This document shows, piece by piece, positions 15,492 to 23,335 of a stretch of 32,474 nucleotides of DNA. Below the pieces are notes generated by a model. That model was not told where the DNA came from, did no database searches, and worked only from the letters and a program-made list of their open reading frames with translations. Position 1 is the first letter of the stretch. Every line of letters begins with the position of its first letter. A program made the position numbers and the translations under genes. This DNA is from an uncultured Sphingomonadaceae bacterium (GTDB lineage Bacteria > Pseudomonadota > Alphaproteobacteria > Sphingomonadales > Sphingomonadaceae): NCBI GenBank assembly GCA_903871605.1, contig CAIQHF010000045.1, positions 1 through 32,474 of the forward strand, in the 5' to 3' direction.

Positions 15492-15944
15492 TCAGGCGGC
15501 GTCGCGGTCGGCGCGCTCGCCACGATCGTCGCGACGCGGGCCGCGATCGCCACGGTCGCCGCGATCACCACCACGGTCACCGCGGTCGCCACGACCACCC
15601 CGGTCGCCGCGCTCGCTCCGCTCGTTGCGGCGCATCATCGCCGACGGGCCGTCCTCGTGCGTCTCGGTCCGCACGGTCATGTAGCGGATGATGTCCTCGT
15701 TGATCGCGATCTGGCGCTCGAGCTCGGTGATCGCGGCCGGCGGCCCGTCGATCTCGAGCATGACGTAATGCGCCTTGCGGTTCTTGGCGATCCGATAGGC
15801 GAGCGTGCGCAGGCCCCAGGTCTCGGACTTGATGATGCGTCCGCCGAGGCTTTCGATGATCTTGGTCGATGTCTCGGTCAGCGCGTCGACCTGCGCCTGG
15901 GCGAGGTCCTGACGCGCGAGAAACACATGCTCGTACAGAGCCAT
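15492..15944 (-). CDS. rpsF: 30S ribosomal protein S6 with RGD/RGG-rich tail
   Basis: S6 binds S18 and the central domain of 16S rRNA. The body ([14 protein letters not shown] to about residue 105) is a normal S6. A low-complexity tail follows from about 108 to 150, made of repeated RGD, GDRGG and RDDRGE units. S6 tails are known substrates of glutamate ligation in some bacteria, but this tail is arginine/aspartate/glycine-rich rather than poly-Glu. The ATG at 15944 has GGAAGGAC upstream. The gene is first of the operon, about 100 bases after the candidate promoter. Confidence 0.96.
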   Translation of the reverse strand: MALYEHVFLARQDLAQAQVDALTETSTKIIESLGGRIIKSETWGLRTLAYRIAKNRKAHYVMLEIDGPPAAITELERQIAINEDIIRYMTVRTETHEDGPSAMMRRNERSERGDRGGRGDRGDRGGDRGDRGDRGPRRDDRGERADRDAA

Positions 15945-15980
15945 GTGGTCGTCCTTCCATGTTGGCCGATCGTTGGCGGT

Positions 15981-15995
15981 CCGCGACCATCGCGG
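15981..15995 (-). promoter_or_regulatory. Hairpin in the rpsF leader, possible S6:S18 autoregulatory site
   Basis: On the minus strand CCGCGA-TGG-TCGCGG forms a perfect 6-bp hairpin in the leader between the promoter and rpsF. Many bacteria carry an rpsF leader motif, with a conserved CCG next to a hairpin, that S6:S18 binds to repress translation. A CCG is at the hairpin base here, but I cannot confirm the full motif by eye. Confidence 0.3.
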
Positions 15996-16053
15996 TGCCC
16001 CTCCGGCTGTCTTGCAGTGGCTCCGGCGCGCGAGGCGCATCCGGAAGCGCGGG

Positions 16054-16082
16054 CCTATGGGGGAAGATGGCGGGAAAAGCAA
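16054..16082 (-). promoter_or_regulatory. Candidate promoter of the rpsF-rpsR-rplI operon
   Basis: Reading the minus strand, TTGCTT (16082-16077) and CATAGG (16059-16054) are separated by exactly 17 bases. TTGC-type -35 boxes are common at strong alphaproteobacterial promoters. This would give a leader of about 100 nt before rpsF. Confidence 0.45.
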
Positions 16083-16093
16083 GCGGGGTGCAT

Positions 16094-16216
16094 GTGCTCC
16101 TGCGTGCGCAGGAGCACTGGACGTTGCGATGTGCCGTCGTCGTGCTCCGGCGCAGGCCGGAGCGTCGGGAAGCGGACGATGCGCATACTTCGCGGCGCTC
16201 CGGCCTGCGCCGGAGC
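16094..16216. repeat. Group of palindromic repeats between rpsF and the phosphatase gene
   Basis: Three hairpins are present: GTGCTCCTGCG-TG-CGCAGGAGCAC (16094-16117), GCTCCGGC-GCAG-GCCGGAGC (16144-16163) and GCTCCGGC-CTGC-GCCGGAGC (16197-16216). The second and third are exact reverse complements of each other, 33 bases apart, forming an inverted doublet like that at 1-66. They lie between genes on the same strand, so they may also limit read-through toward rpsF. Confidence 0.8.
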
Positions 16217-16225
16217 ACAGCGAGG

Positions 16226-17002
16226 CTACTGCACGCGCTGCGCGACCAGCCTGGCCTCGGCGTCGCACCCGGTCGGCTTCGGCGTCGCCGGATCGCGCTG
16301 GAGCGCCTGGAGCTCGCTGCGCGCCGCGGCGAGGTCGGCCTGATAGGCCGCGGTGGTCCGCACCACCGCCATCGTCGCGCCCGCCGAAAGCTTGCCACCC
16401 TCGACCGCGCTCTCGTTGTGCGCGCCGCAGACGAAGCGGCTGTCGCCATAGGCGCGCCCGCGCGCGAGGATCTGGGTGGCGCGGTCGGGGAGCAGCTCGG
16501 TGAGGATCAGCGCCCACGTCCAGCCGAGCGTGGCGTGGCCCGAGGGATAGTCATAGCTCTTGGCGAGCTCGGTCTTGCTGTCGCAGATCGGGCCCTTGTC
16601 GATCAGGAAGGGGCGCAGCCGCTTGAAGCTGTTCTTGGCGATGACGGTCTGCCCCTCGGTGTCGACCAGCGCGCGATCGACCAGCGCCTTGGTGCGCGGC
16701 GCGTCCTCGGGGGTCAGCGCGACGCCCGCGGAGCAGCTGAAATCATGCATCAGCGCGGGCTGGCGATAGTCGGCGTCCGCGGTCGCGAGCTGGTAGCGCG
16801 GGGTGCCGATCATCGCGCGCGTCTGCCTGAAGATCGTGCGGTCGGCCTTGTAGCGCGCATCGCCCTTGACCGGCGCGGGGGGCAGCACCGCCATGACGTC
16901 GAACGCGCCATCGTCGAGATAGCCGTGCGGCTTCTGCGCGCCGAGGCTGGTGGAGAGGATCATCGCGCCAAGCGCGAGGGCGACGAGGGGACGGGCGATC
17001 AT
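16226..17002 (-). CDS. Class A-like acid phosphatase (PAP2 superfamily), secreted
   Basis: This 258-residue protein has a signal peptide (residues 1-22) and a PhoN-type PAP2 fold. Motif 1 is K123 x6 R130-P131, motif 2 PSGH at 153-156 and motif 3 S188-R189 x5 H195. Class A phosphatases usually have Asp four residues after this His (HxxSD), but here the sequence is HNESAV, with Ala199. The enzyme would hydrolyse phosphomonoesters in the periplasm if active. I used ATG 17002; a GTG at 17020 adds six residues. It is divergent from fabD, with about 73 bp between starts. Confidence 0.88.
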   Translation of the reverse strand: MIARPLVALALGAMILSTSLGAQKPHGYLDDGAFDVMAVLPPAPVKGDARYKADRTIFRQTRAMIGTPRYQLATADADYRQPALMHDFSCSAGVALTPEDAPRTKALVDRALVDTEGQTVIAKNSFKRLRPFLIDKGPICDSKTELAKSYDYPSGHATLGWTWALILTELLPDRATQILARGRAYGDSRFVCGAHNESAVEGGKLSAGATMAVVRTTAAYQADLAAARSELQALQRDPATPKPTGCDAEARLVAQRVQ

Positions 17003-17023
17003 GACGGCGACGCCTGCCACGCC

Positions 17024-17052
17024 TTGCGCTTGCGCGTCCAGCTTTCTATCGC
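17024..17052 (+). promoter_or_regulatory. Candidate fabD promoter
   Basis: TTGCGC (17024-17029) and TATCGC (17047-17052) are 17 bases apart, giving a short leader before the AAGGAGAGG ribosome-binding site and ATG 17076. The upstream box is of the same TTGC type as the rpsF candidate. Confidence 0.4.
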
Positions 17053-17075
17053 GGCCGGCTCATAAGGAGAGGATC

Positions 17076-18011
17076 ATGCGCGCGTTCATCTTTCCGGGCC
17101 AGGGCAGCCAGGCGGTCGGCATGGGGCAGGCGCTCGCCGCCGCCAGCGTCGCGGCACGCGAGCTGTTCCAGGAGGTCGACGAGGCGCTCGGGCAGAATCT
17201 GTTCCGGCTGATGGTCGAGGGGCCGCCCGAGGACCTCCAGCTCACCGAGAACGCGCAGCCCGCGATCATGGCGAACGCGCTGGCGACGCTGCGCGTGCTC
17301 GAGCGCGAGGGCGGCATCAGGCTCGCCGACAAGGCGGACTATGTCGCGGGGCACAGCCTCGGCGAATATAGCGCGCTGTGCGCGGCCGAGGCGCTGGGTC
17401 TCGCGGCAACCGCCAGGTTGCTGCGCGTGCGCGGGCAGGCGATGCAGGCCGCGGTGCCGGTCGGCGAGGGCGCGATGGCGGCGCTGCTCGGGCTCGATTT
17501 TGCCGCCGCGCAGGCGATCGCCGCCGACGCCGCCGAGAATGAGGTGTGCGAGGCCGCCAACGACAATGCGCCGGGTCAGGTGGTGATCTCGGGCTCGAAG
17601 GCGGCGGTCGAGCGCGCGGTCGAACTCGCCAAGGTGCGCGGTGGCAAGCGCGCGATGATCCTGCCGGTGTCGGCGCCGTTCCACTGCTCGCTGATGGAGC
17701 CCGCCGCGCGCGCGATGGAGCAGGCGCTCGCCAAGGCCGACCTGCGCAGCCCGCTGGTGCCGCTCTACGCCAATGTCACCGCGGAGCCCGTCGCCGATCC
17801 CGCCGCGATCCGGACGCTGCTCGTCGATCAGGTCACCGGCACGGTGCGCTGGCGCGAGAGCGTGCTTGCGATGGCGGCGGCGGGGGTGACCGAGTTCGTC
17901 GAATTCGGCGGCAAGGTGCTGGGTCCGATGGTCAAGCGCATCGCCCCCGACGCGACCGCGACCAGCGTGGTGACGATGGGCGACATCGAGGCGTTCGCGA
18001 AGACGCTGTAA
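17076..18011 (+). CDS. fabD: Malonyl-CoA:ACP transacylase
   Basis: FabD loads malonyl units onto acyl carrier protein for fatty-acid elongation. The 311-residue protein starts with FIFPGQGSQ, has the nucleophile elbow GHSLGE with S94, the NDNAPGQVVISG segment and catalytic H203 in APFHC. The ATG is placed by a strong AAGGAGAGG site. It opens the cluster fabD-fabG-acpP-fabF, but a 77-bp palindromic doublet occupies most of the 119-bp gap before fabG. Confidence 0.97.
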   Translation: MRAFIFPGQGSQAVGMGQALAAASVAARELFQEVDEALGQNLFRLMVEGPPEDLQLTENAQPAIMANALATLRVLEREGGIRLADKADYVAGHSLGEYSALCAAEALGLAATARLLRVRGQAMQAAVPVGEGAMAALLGLDFAAAQAIAADAAENEVCEAANDNAPGQVVISGSKAAVERAVELAKVRGGKRAMILPVSAPFHCSLMEPAARAMEQALAKADLRSPLVPLYANVTAEPVADPAAIRTLLVDQVTGTVRWRESVLAMAAAGVTEFVEFGGKVLGPMVKRIAPDATATSVVTMGDIEAFAKTL

Positions 18012-18033
18012 GGCGTTAGGCGCGCACCCCGTT

Positions 18034-18111
18034 GTACTCCCGCGAAGGCGGGAGCCCAGCGAGACAAGCGCTGCGCCCCGCGGCTCTGGGCCCCCGCCGT
18101 CGCGGGGGAAC
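18034..18111. repeat. Palindromic doublet, copy 1 (fabD-fabG gap)
   Basis: CTCCCGC-gaag-GCGGGAG-CCCAG (18037-18059) faces CTGGG-CCCCCGC-cgtc-GCGGGGG (18086-18108) across 26 bases. The spacer (gacaagcgctgcgccc) matches that of the copies at 20643 and 21695. The element ends 19 bases before the fabG ATG. Confidence 0.88.
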
Positions 18112-18130
18112 AAGGAAGGGAGAAGAAGAC

Positions 18131-18871
18131 ATGTTCGACCTGACAGGCATGACCGCGCTGGTGACCGGCGCGTCCGGCGGGCTCGGCTCGGCGACCGCCA
18201 GGGCGCTCGCGGCGCAGGGCGCCAAGGTGGCGCTCTCGGGCACGCGCGAGGCGGTGCTCGCCGAGGTCGCGGCGGGGCTGCCGGGCGATCCCGTGACGCT
18301 GACCTGCAACCTCTCGGACCCCGCCGAGGTCGACGGCCTCGTCCCGCGCGCGGTCGAAGCGCTGGGTGGGCGGCTCGACATCCTCGTCAACAACGCCGGC
18401 ATCACCCGCGACAATCTGGTGATGCGGATGAAGGACGACGAATGGGCGCAGGTGCTTGGCGTCAATCTCGAGGCGGCGTTCCGGCTGATCCGCGCGGCGG
18501 CGCGCCCGATGATGAAGCAGCGCTTCGGCCGGATCGTGTCGATCACCTCGGTGGTCGGCGTCACCGGCAATCCGGGGCAGGCCAATTACGCCGCCTCGAA
18601 GGCCGGGCTGATCGGGATGTCGAAGAGCCTCGCGCAGGAACTCGCCAGTCGTTCGATCACGGTCAATTGCGTCGCGCCCGGCTTCATCCGCTCGGCGATG
18701 ACCGACGCGCTGAGCGACGCGCAGAAGGCCGCGATCCTGACCAAGATTCCCGCGGGCGATCTCGGCGCGGGCGAGGACATCGGTGCGGCGGTCGCCTATC
18801 TGGCCAGCCGCGAGGCGGGCTATGTCACCGGGCAGACGCTGCACGTCAACGGCGGCATGGCGATGATCTGA
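18131..18871 (+). CDS. fabG: 3-oxoacyl-ACP reductase
   Basis: This NADPH-dependent SDR reduces beta-ketoacyl-ACP in each elongation round. The 246-residue protein has the cofactor loop GASGGLG at 13-19, NNAG at 87-90, and the catalytic set N (110s), S138/S140, Y153 and K157. The C-terminal VTGQTLHVNGGM is the usual FabG end. An AAGGGAG ribosome-binding site follows immediately on the repeat doublet. acpP is 105 bases downstream. Confidence 0.97.
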   Translation: MFDLTGMTALVTGASGGLGSATARALAAQGAKVALSGTREAVLAEVAAGLPGDPVTLTCNLSDPAEVDGLVPRAVEALGGRLDILVNNAGITRDNLVMRMKDDEWAQVLGVNLEAAFRLIRAAARPMMKQRFGRIVSITSVVGVTGNPGQANYAASKAGLIGMSKSLAQELASRSITVNCVAPGFIRSAMTDALSDAQKAAILTKIPAGDLGAGEDIGAAVAYLASREAGYVTGQTLHVNGGMAMI

Positions 18872-18976
18872 CGCGAACAAAGCGTGTCGCGGGGCGCGCG
18901 GGAAGGCTTGCCAGCCTCCGTCGCCGCGTCTAGGCAAGCCGGCAACAAAACCCTTAGTGAAACGGGAAGGCAGCAC

Positions 18977-19213
18977 ATGAGCGAGACCGCCGAGCGCGTT
19001 AAGAAGATCGTCGTCGAGCATCTCGGCGTCGAGGCCGACAAGGTCACCGAGGACGCGAGCTTCATCGACGATCTCGGCGCCGACAGCCTCGACATCGTCG
19101 AGCTGGTCATGGCGTTCGAGGAAGAATTCGGTGTCGAGATTCCCGACGACGCCGCCGAGAAGATCACGACCGTCAAGGACGCGATCACCTATATCGACAG
19201 CCACAAGAGCTGA
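18977..19213 (+). CDS. acpP: Acyl carrier protein
   Basis: This 78-residue acidic carrier has the phosphopantetheine attachment serine S37 in [10 protein letters not shown]. It ferries acyl chains between the Fab enzymes. GGGAAGG precedes the ATG by about eight bases. A strong terminator follows, so acpP is the end of the first Fab transcript and fabF probably has its own promoter. Confidence 0.98.
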   Translation: MSETAERVKKIVVEHLGVEADKVTEDASFIDDLGADSLDIVELVMAFEEEFGVEIPDDAAEKITTVKDAITYIDSHKS

Positions 19214-19237
19214 GGCCGCCGACAGGCGCCGATCATG

Positions 19238-19275
19238 CGGCCCCCGCCCGGACAGCCGGTGTCGGGGGCCGTTTT
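19238..19275 (+). terminator. Rho-independent terminator after acpP
   Basis: CGGCCCCCG (19238-19246) pairs perfectly with CGGGGGCCG (19263-19271), and TTTT follows at 19272-19275. The loop region can pair further. It starts 25 bases past the acpP stop. Confidence 0.85.
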
Positions 19276-19302
19276 GGTATTCGCGCCCTGACGGGCTAGA
19301 TA
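19274..19302 (+). promoter_or_regulatory. Candidate fabF promoter
   Basis: TTGGTA (19274-19279) and TAGATA (19297-19302) are spaced 17 bases apart. The -35 overlaps the T-run of the acpP terminator. The match is moderate, but a promoter is expected here because the preceding transcript should end. Confidence 0.35.
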
Positions 19303-19351
19303 CGCTCGAGCCGCGCCCGAGCGCGCCGAGAAGAAGAAAGAGGATCAAGCG

Positions 19352-20611
19352 ATGCGCCGCGTAGTCGTCACCGGTCTGGGCCTCGTCACGCCGCTGGGCG
19401 CCGACGTCGAGACCGCCTGGGCCAATCTGATCGCCGGCAAGTCCGGCGCGGGGCAGATCACGCATTTCGATGCGAGCGGCTATGTCTGCACGATCGCCTG
19501 CGAGGTGAAGCCCGCCGATCACGAATATGGCTTCGATCCCGGCAAGCGCGTTGACCACAAGGTCCAGCGCCAGGTCGATCCGTTCATCATCTACGGCATC
19601 GATGCCGCCGGCCAGGCGCTCGAGGATGCCGGGCTGACCGAGATGACGCTCGAGCAGTCGTGGCGCGCGGGCGTCTCGATCGGATCGGGAATCGGCGGCC
19701 TGCCGGGGATCGAGAGCGAGTCGGTCGTGCTCCACGAAAAGGGGCCGCGGCGCGTCTCGCCGCATTTCGTCCACGGCCGGCTGATCAATCTGATCTCGGG
19801 CCAGGTCTCGATCAAATATGGCCTGCGCGGGCCCAATCATGCGGTCGTCACCGCCTGCTCGACCGGCGCGCACGCGATCGGCGACGCCGCGCGGATGATC
19901 GCGATGGACGATGCCGACGTGATGCTCGCGGGTGGCGCCGAGGCGACGATCTGCCCGCTCGGAATCGCCGGCTTCGCGCAGGCGCGCGCGCTCTCGACCG
20001 ACTTCAACGCGACCCCCGAAAAGGCCAGCCGCCCCTATGACAAGGACCGCGACGGCTTCGTGATGGGCGAGGGCGCGGGCGTTCTCGTGCTCGAGGAATA
20101 TGAGCATGCCAAGGCACGCGGCGCGAAGATCTATGCCGAGGTGATCGGCTATGGCCTCTCGGGCGACGCCTATCATGTGACCGCGCCGCATCCCGAAGGC
20201 GACGGCGCGTTCCGCTCGATGCAGATGGCGCTCAAGAAGTCGGGGCTCAAGCCCGAGGATATCGATTACATCAACGCGCACGGCACCTCGACCCCGCTCG
20301 GCGACGAGCTCGAGCTCGGCGCGGTGCGCCGGCTGTTCGGCGATGCGCTGGGCACGCTGTCGATGTCGTCGACCAAGTCGGCGATCGGGCATCTGCTCGG
20401 CGGCGCGGGGGCGGTCGAATCGATCTTCTGCATCCTCGCGATCCGCGACCAGATCGTCCCGCCGACGCTCAACCTCGACAATCCGAGCGACAGCTGCCTC
20501 GGCGTCGATCTCGTCCCGCACATCGCCAAGAAGCGCAAGGTGACCGCGGTGCTCAACAACTCGTTCGGCTTCGGCGGCACCAACGCCAGCCTGATCATGC
20601 GCGCGATCTGA
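19352..20611 (+). CDS. fabF: 3-oxoacyl-ACP synthase II
   Basis: FabF condenses malonyl-ACP with acyl-ACP in chain elongation. The 419-residue protein has the complete thiolase-fold triad: C169 (TACSTGAHA), H310 (INAHGTSTP) and H347 (TKSAIGHLLG), plus K342. The C-terminal FGFGGTNASL loop is intact. The start MRRVVVTGLGLVTPLG is canonical, with AAGAGG about nine bases upstream. A palindromic doublet separates it from mltG. Confidence 0.98.
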   Translation: MRRVVVTGLGLVTPLGADVETAWANLIAGKSGAGQITHFDASGYVCTIACEVKPADHEYGFDPGKRVDHKVQRQVDPFIIYGIDAAGQALEDAGLTEMTLEQSWRAGVSIGSGIGGLPGIESESVVLHEKGPRRVSPHFVHGRLINLISGQVSIKYGLRGPNHAVVTACSTGAHAIGDAARMIAMDDADVMLAGGAEATICPLGIAGFAQARALSTDFNATPEKASRPYDKDRDGFVMGEGAGVLVLEEYEHAKARGAKIYAEVIGYGLSGDAYHVTAPHPEGDGAFRSMQMALKKSGLKPEDIDYINAHGTSTPLGDELELGAVRRLFGDALGTLSMSSTKSAIGHLLGGAGAVESIFCILAIRDQIVPPTLNLDNPSDSCLGVDLVPHIAKKRKVTAVLNNSFGFGGTNASLIMRAI

Positions 20612-20642
20612 TGACGCGGGGCGGCGCGGAAACAGCCCTTCT

Positions 20643-20720
20643 GTTCTCCCGCGCAGGCGGGAGCCCAGTGCTGCAAGCGCCGTCGCCCATGTCTCTGGGC
20701 CCCCGCCTTCGCGGGAGAAC
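20643..20720. repeat. Palindromic doublet, copy 2 (fabF-mltG gap)
   Basis: CTCCCGC-gcag-GCGGGAG-CCCAG (20646-20668) faces CTGGG-CCCCCGC-cttc-GCGGGAG (20695-20717), with a 26-base spacer beginning tgctgcaagcgccgtcgccc. It ends nine bases before the mltG ATG, so the only purine-rich sequence near that start (GGGAG) belongs to the repeat arm. Confidence 0.88.
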
Positions 20721-20729
20721 GATCGGACG

Positions 20730-21689
20730 ATGAAGCGCCTGCTGATCCTGCTGCTGGCGCTTGCCGCGCTGGCGATCGGCGTGCCGCTGTTCATGTGGCG
20801 CGGACCCGGGCCGTTGTCGGCGAGGGCGACCGTGCGCATCCCCGAGGGCGCGACGATCGGCTCGGCCTCGCGCATCCTGGCACAGGCCGGCGCGATCCGC
20901 AGCGCGACCTGGTTTCGCGGGCTTGCCGGGCGGCTCGGCTCGCACGACCCGATCCGCGCGGGCGAGTTCGTCATTCCGCCGCATGCGAGCGCGGCGGCGA
21001 TCCTCGACGCGCTCCAGCACGGCCGCCCCGCGCTGACGCTGCTGACGATCCCCGAGGGGACGCCGTCGGTGATCGTTCACGACAGGCTGATGGCGACGAC
21101 CGCGCTCGCCGGCGCGGTGCCGGTGCCGCCGGAGGGATCCGTGCTGCCCGACAGCTATGCCTACCAGCCCGGCCAGTCGCGGCTCGCGCTCGTCCAGCGC
21201 ATGCAGAAGGCGATGGACCGGGCGCTTGCGGCCGAATGGGCGGCGCGCGGCCCCGGGCTCGCGGTCGCGACGCCCAAGCAGGCGCTGATCCTCGCCTCGA
21301 TCGTCGAGAAGGAGACCGGCGTCGCCGCCGAGCGCACGATGGTCGCGGGCGTCTATGGCAACCGGCTCAAGCTCGCCATGCCGCTGCAGGCCGACCCGAC
21401 CGTGATCTACCCGATCACCAGGGGGCGGCCGCTCGGCCGGCGCATCCTCGAATCCGAGCTGCACGCCAAGAACGGCTACAACACCTATGCCGAGGTTGGG
21501 CTACCGCTTGGGCCGATCTGCAACCCGGGGCGCGCGTCGATCCACGCCGTGCTGCATCCGGCGGTGACCAAGGCGCTCTATTTCGTCGCCAACGGGCAGG
21601 GCGGTCACGTCTTCGCCGACACGCTCGCCGAGCATGATGTGAACGTGAAGAAATGGTTCGCGATCCGCCGTGCAAGGGGCGAGATGTAG
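20730..21689 (+). CDS. mltG: Endolytic murein transglycosylase MltG
   Basis: MltG cleaves nascent glycan strands at the inner membrane and so sets peptidoglycan chain length. The 319-residue protein has an N-terminal membrane anchor (about 4-23), a LysM-like region (RIPEGATIGSASRIL), and the YceG catalytic domain with SIVEKET, where E193 is the likely catalytic residue. LQADPTVIYPITRG and GLPLGPICNPG follow. Its place after fabF is conserved in alphaproteobacteria. No separate ribosome-binding site is seen apart from the GGGAG in the repeat. Confidence 0.95.
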   Translation: MKRLLILLLALAALAIGVPLFMWRGPGPLSARATVRIPEGATIGSASRILAQAGAIRSATWFRGLAGRLGSHDPIRAGEFVIPPHASAAAILDALQHGRPALTLLTIPEGTPSVIVHDRLMATTALAGAVPVPPEGSVLPDSYAYQPGQSRLALVQRMQKAMDRALAAEWAARGPGLAVATPKQALILASIVEKETGVAAERTMVAGVYGNRLKLAMPLQADPTVIYPITRGRPLGRRILESELHAKNGYNTYAEVGLPLGPICNPGRASIHAVLHPAVTKALYFVANGQGGHVFADTLAEHDVNVKKWFAIRRARGEM

Positions 21690-21694
21690 CTCCA

Positions 21695-21771
21695 GTTCCC
21701 CGGCGAACGCCGGGGCCCAGAGCTGCAAACGCCGCGCCTGAAGCCCTGGACCCCGGCTTTCGCCGGGGAAC
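21695..21771. repeat. Palindromic doublet, copy 3 (after mltG)
   Basis: CCCCGGC-gaac-GCCGGGG-CCCAG (21698-21720) faces CTGGA-CCCCGGC-tttc-GCCGGGG (21751-21768), with spacer agctgcaaacgccgcgcc. It fills the gap between the convergent mltG and oxygenase genes and could act as a bidirectional transcription barrier. Both arms use CCGGC where copies 1 and 2 use CCCGC. Confidence 0.88.
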
Positions 21772-21777
21772 GGCCGC

Positions 21778-22383
21778 TCAGCGATAGTTGAAGCTGATGC
21801 TGATCCGATCGCTTTTTGCGCGGCCCGCCGGCACTTCGTGGCGCAGCCAGCTCTCCCACAGGAAGAGGCTGCCGACCTTCGGTTCGGCATAGACGAAGGT
21901 CCGCGCATCCTCGGGCGCATCGGCGCGGCGCAAGGGGGCGGCCATCATCATCGGCAGGCGCGGATCCTCGAGCTTGAGCCCCGCGGCGCCCTCCGGCACG
22001 CGCACATAGACCGTTCCCGAGACGATGCTGTGCGGGTGGATATGCCCCGAATGGCCGCCGGCATGGCCCTTGAGAACATTGACCCACAGGCTGTCGAGGC
22101 GGAGCCGTCGCGTGCCGAGGTCGAGCCAGGCCTCGTCGGCGAAGCGGCGGACATGCTTGTCGAGCAGCCGGCGCAGGTCGTCGAACACCGGATTGCGCTG
22201 CGGCAGATCGTTGAGCGACGCGTAGGAGGTGTAGCCGGGATAGGCGTGCGCCTTGCACCAGCCGCGCCCCGCGCGGTCCTGCTCGGCAAGGTCGCGCGCG
22301 GCCTGCTCGAGCGCGGCGATCAGCCGGGCGTCGTCGATCGCGCCCTCGTAGAAGCGCGTCGCGAACAGGCTGCGCGTGGTCAC
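21778..22383 (-). CDS. TIGR02466-type 2OG-Fe(II) oxygenase family protein
   Basis: This 201-residue protein contains WVNVLKGHAGGHSGHIHPHS, then SGTVYVRVP, and ends with GSLFLWESWLRHEVP and RISISFNYR. The jelly-roll layout with a His cluster (H114, H116, H118), a distal H182 and an Arg near 193 fits Fe(II)/2-oxoglutarate oxygenases of the TIGR02466 family, whose substrate is unknown. The start is GTG 22383, ten bases after the argC stop, so it belongs to the leftward argC transcript. No link to arginine synthesis is evident. Confidence 0.8.
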   Translation of the reverse strand: MTTRSLFATRFYEGAIDDARLIAALEQAARDLAEQDRAGRGWCKAHAYPGYTSYASLNDLPQRNPVFDDLRRLLDKHVRRFADEAWLDLGTRRLRLDSLWVNVLKGHAGGHSGHIHPHSIVSGTVYVRVPEGAAGLKLEDPRLPMMMAAPLRRADAPEDARTFVYAEPKVGSLFLWESWLRHEVPAGRAKSDRISISFNYR

Positions 22384-22393
22384 GGGCGCCGCC

Positions 22394-23335
22394 TCAAAGC
22401 TGGAGCCCGCGCGTCTCGTCCAGCCCAGCCATCAGGTTGAGGTTTTGCACCGCCGCACCGCTCGCGCCCTTGCCGAGATTGTCGAGTGTCGCGGCGAGGC
22501 GGAGATGGCCCGTCGCCGGATTGGCGAAGACATGGAGACTGAGCCGGTCGGTGCCCGCGACGTCCTCGATCGTCAGCGCCTTGCGCGCCGCGCTGTCGGC
22601 GAGCGATGCGACCGTCACCAGCGGCCAACCCGCATAGGCGTCGGCGAGCGCGGCGTGGATGCGCGCGACCGAGGCGTCGGCGGCGAGCTGCGACAGATGC
22701 AGCGGCACCTCGACCAGCATCCCGCGATAGGTGTTGGCGACCGCGGGGGCGAAGATCGGCGGTACCGCCAGCCCGGCATGATGCTGCATTTCGGGAACAT
22801 GCTTGTGCTCGAGCGTCAGGCCGTAGCCGCGGAAGGCGGTGGGCGCAGCACCCTGCTCATATTCCGCGACCATCGCCTTGCCGCCTCCCGAATAACCCGA
22901 GGTGGCATTGGTGACGAGCGGCGTGTCCGCCGGCAGCAATCCCGCGCGCACCAGCGGGCGGACCAGCGCCAGAAAGCCGGTCGGGTAGCAGCCGGGATTG
23001 GTGACGAAGCGCGCGCGCGCGATCTCGCTACGCCGCTCCGGCTCGAGTTCGGCAAAACCATAGGTCCAGGCGGGATCGATACGGTGCGCGGTCGAGGCAT
23101 CGATGAAGCGGACGGGCAGATCGGCCGCCAGCGCGACCGACTCGCGCGCGGCGTCGTCGGGCAGGCACAGGATCGCGATGTCCGCTGCGGCGAGCGCGTC
23201 GGCCCGCGCGCGCGCATCCTTGCGGCGATCGTCGGGGAGCAGCGCGAGCGCGACGTCGTCGCGCCCCGCTAGCCGCTCGACGATCTCGATTCCCGTGGTG
23301 CCGGCACCGCCGTCGACGAACACGCGGACGGTCAT
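22394..23335 (-). CDS. argC: N-acetyl-gamma-glutamyl-phosphate reductase (short type)
   Basis: ArgC makes N-acetylglutamate semialdehyde in arginine synthesis, using NADPH. At 313 residues it is the short (type 2) form. It has the cofactor loop GGAGTTG at 9-15, catalytic C116 in TNPGCYPTG and the active-site histidine H179 in EHKHVPE. The ATG at 23335 overlaps the stop of the NlpC/P60 gene by four bases and has AGGAG upstream. The gene is third in a leftward run. Confidence 0.95.
   Translation of the reverse strand: MTVRVFVDGGAGTTGIEIVERLAGRDDVALALLPDDRRKDARARADALAAADIAILCLPDDAARESVALAADLPVRFIDASTAHRIDPAWTYGFAELEPERRSEIARARFVTNPGCYPTGFLALVRPLVRAGLLPADTPLVTNATSGYSGGGKAMVAEYEQGAAPTAFRGYGLTLEHKHVPEMQHHAGLAVPPIFAPAVANTYRGMLVEVPLHLSQLAADASVARIHAALADAYAGWPLVTVASLADSAARKALTIEDVAGTDRLSLHVFANPATGHLRLAATLDNLGKGASGAAVQNLNLMAGLDETRGLQL

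Noticed and set aside
14250-16343. Plus-strand 697-codon open frame
   Set aside because: It runs antisense through rplI, rpsR and rpsF, which are certain genes.
17828-20974. Minus-strand 1048-codon open frame
   Set aside because: It is antisense to fabD, fabG, acpP, fabF and mltG, all with intact motifs; long antisense frames are normal in high-GC DNA, and its composition is Arg/Ala/Gly-rich without domains.
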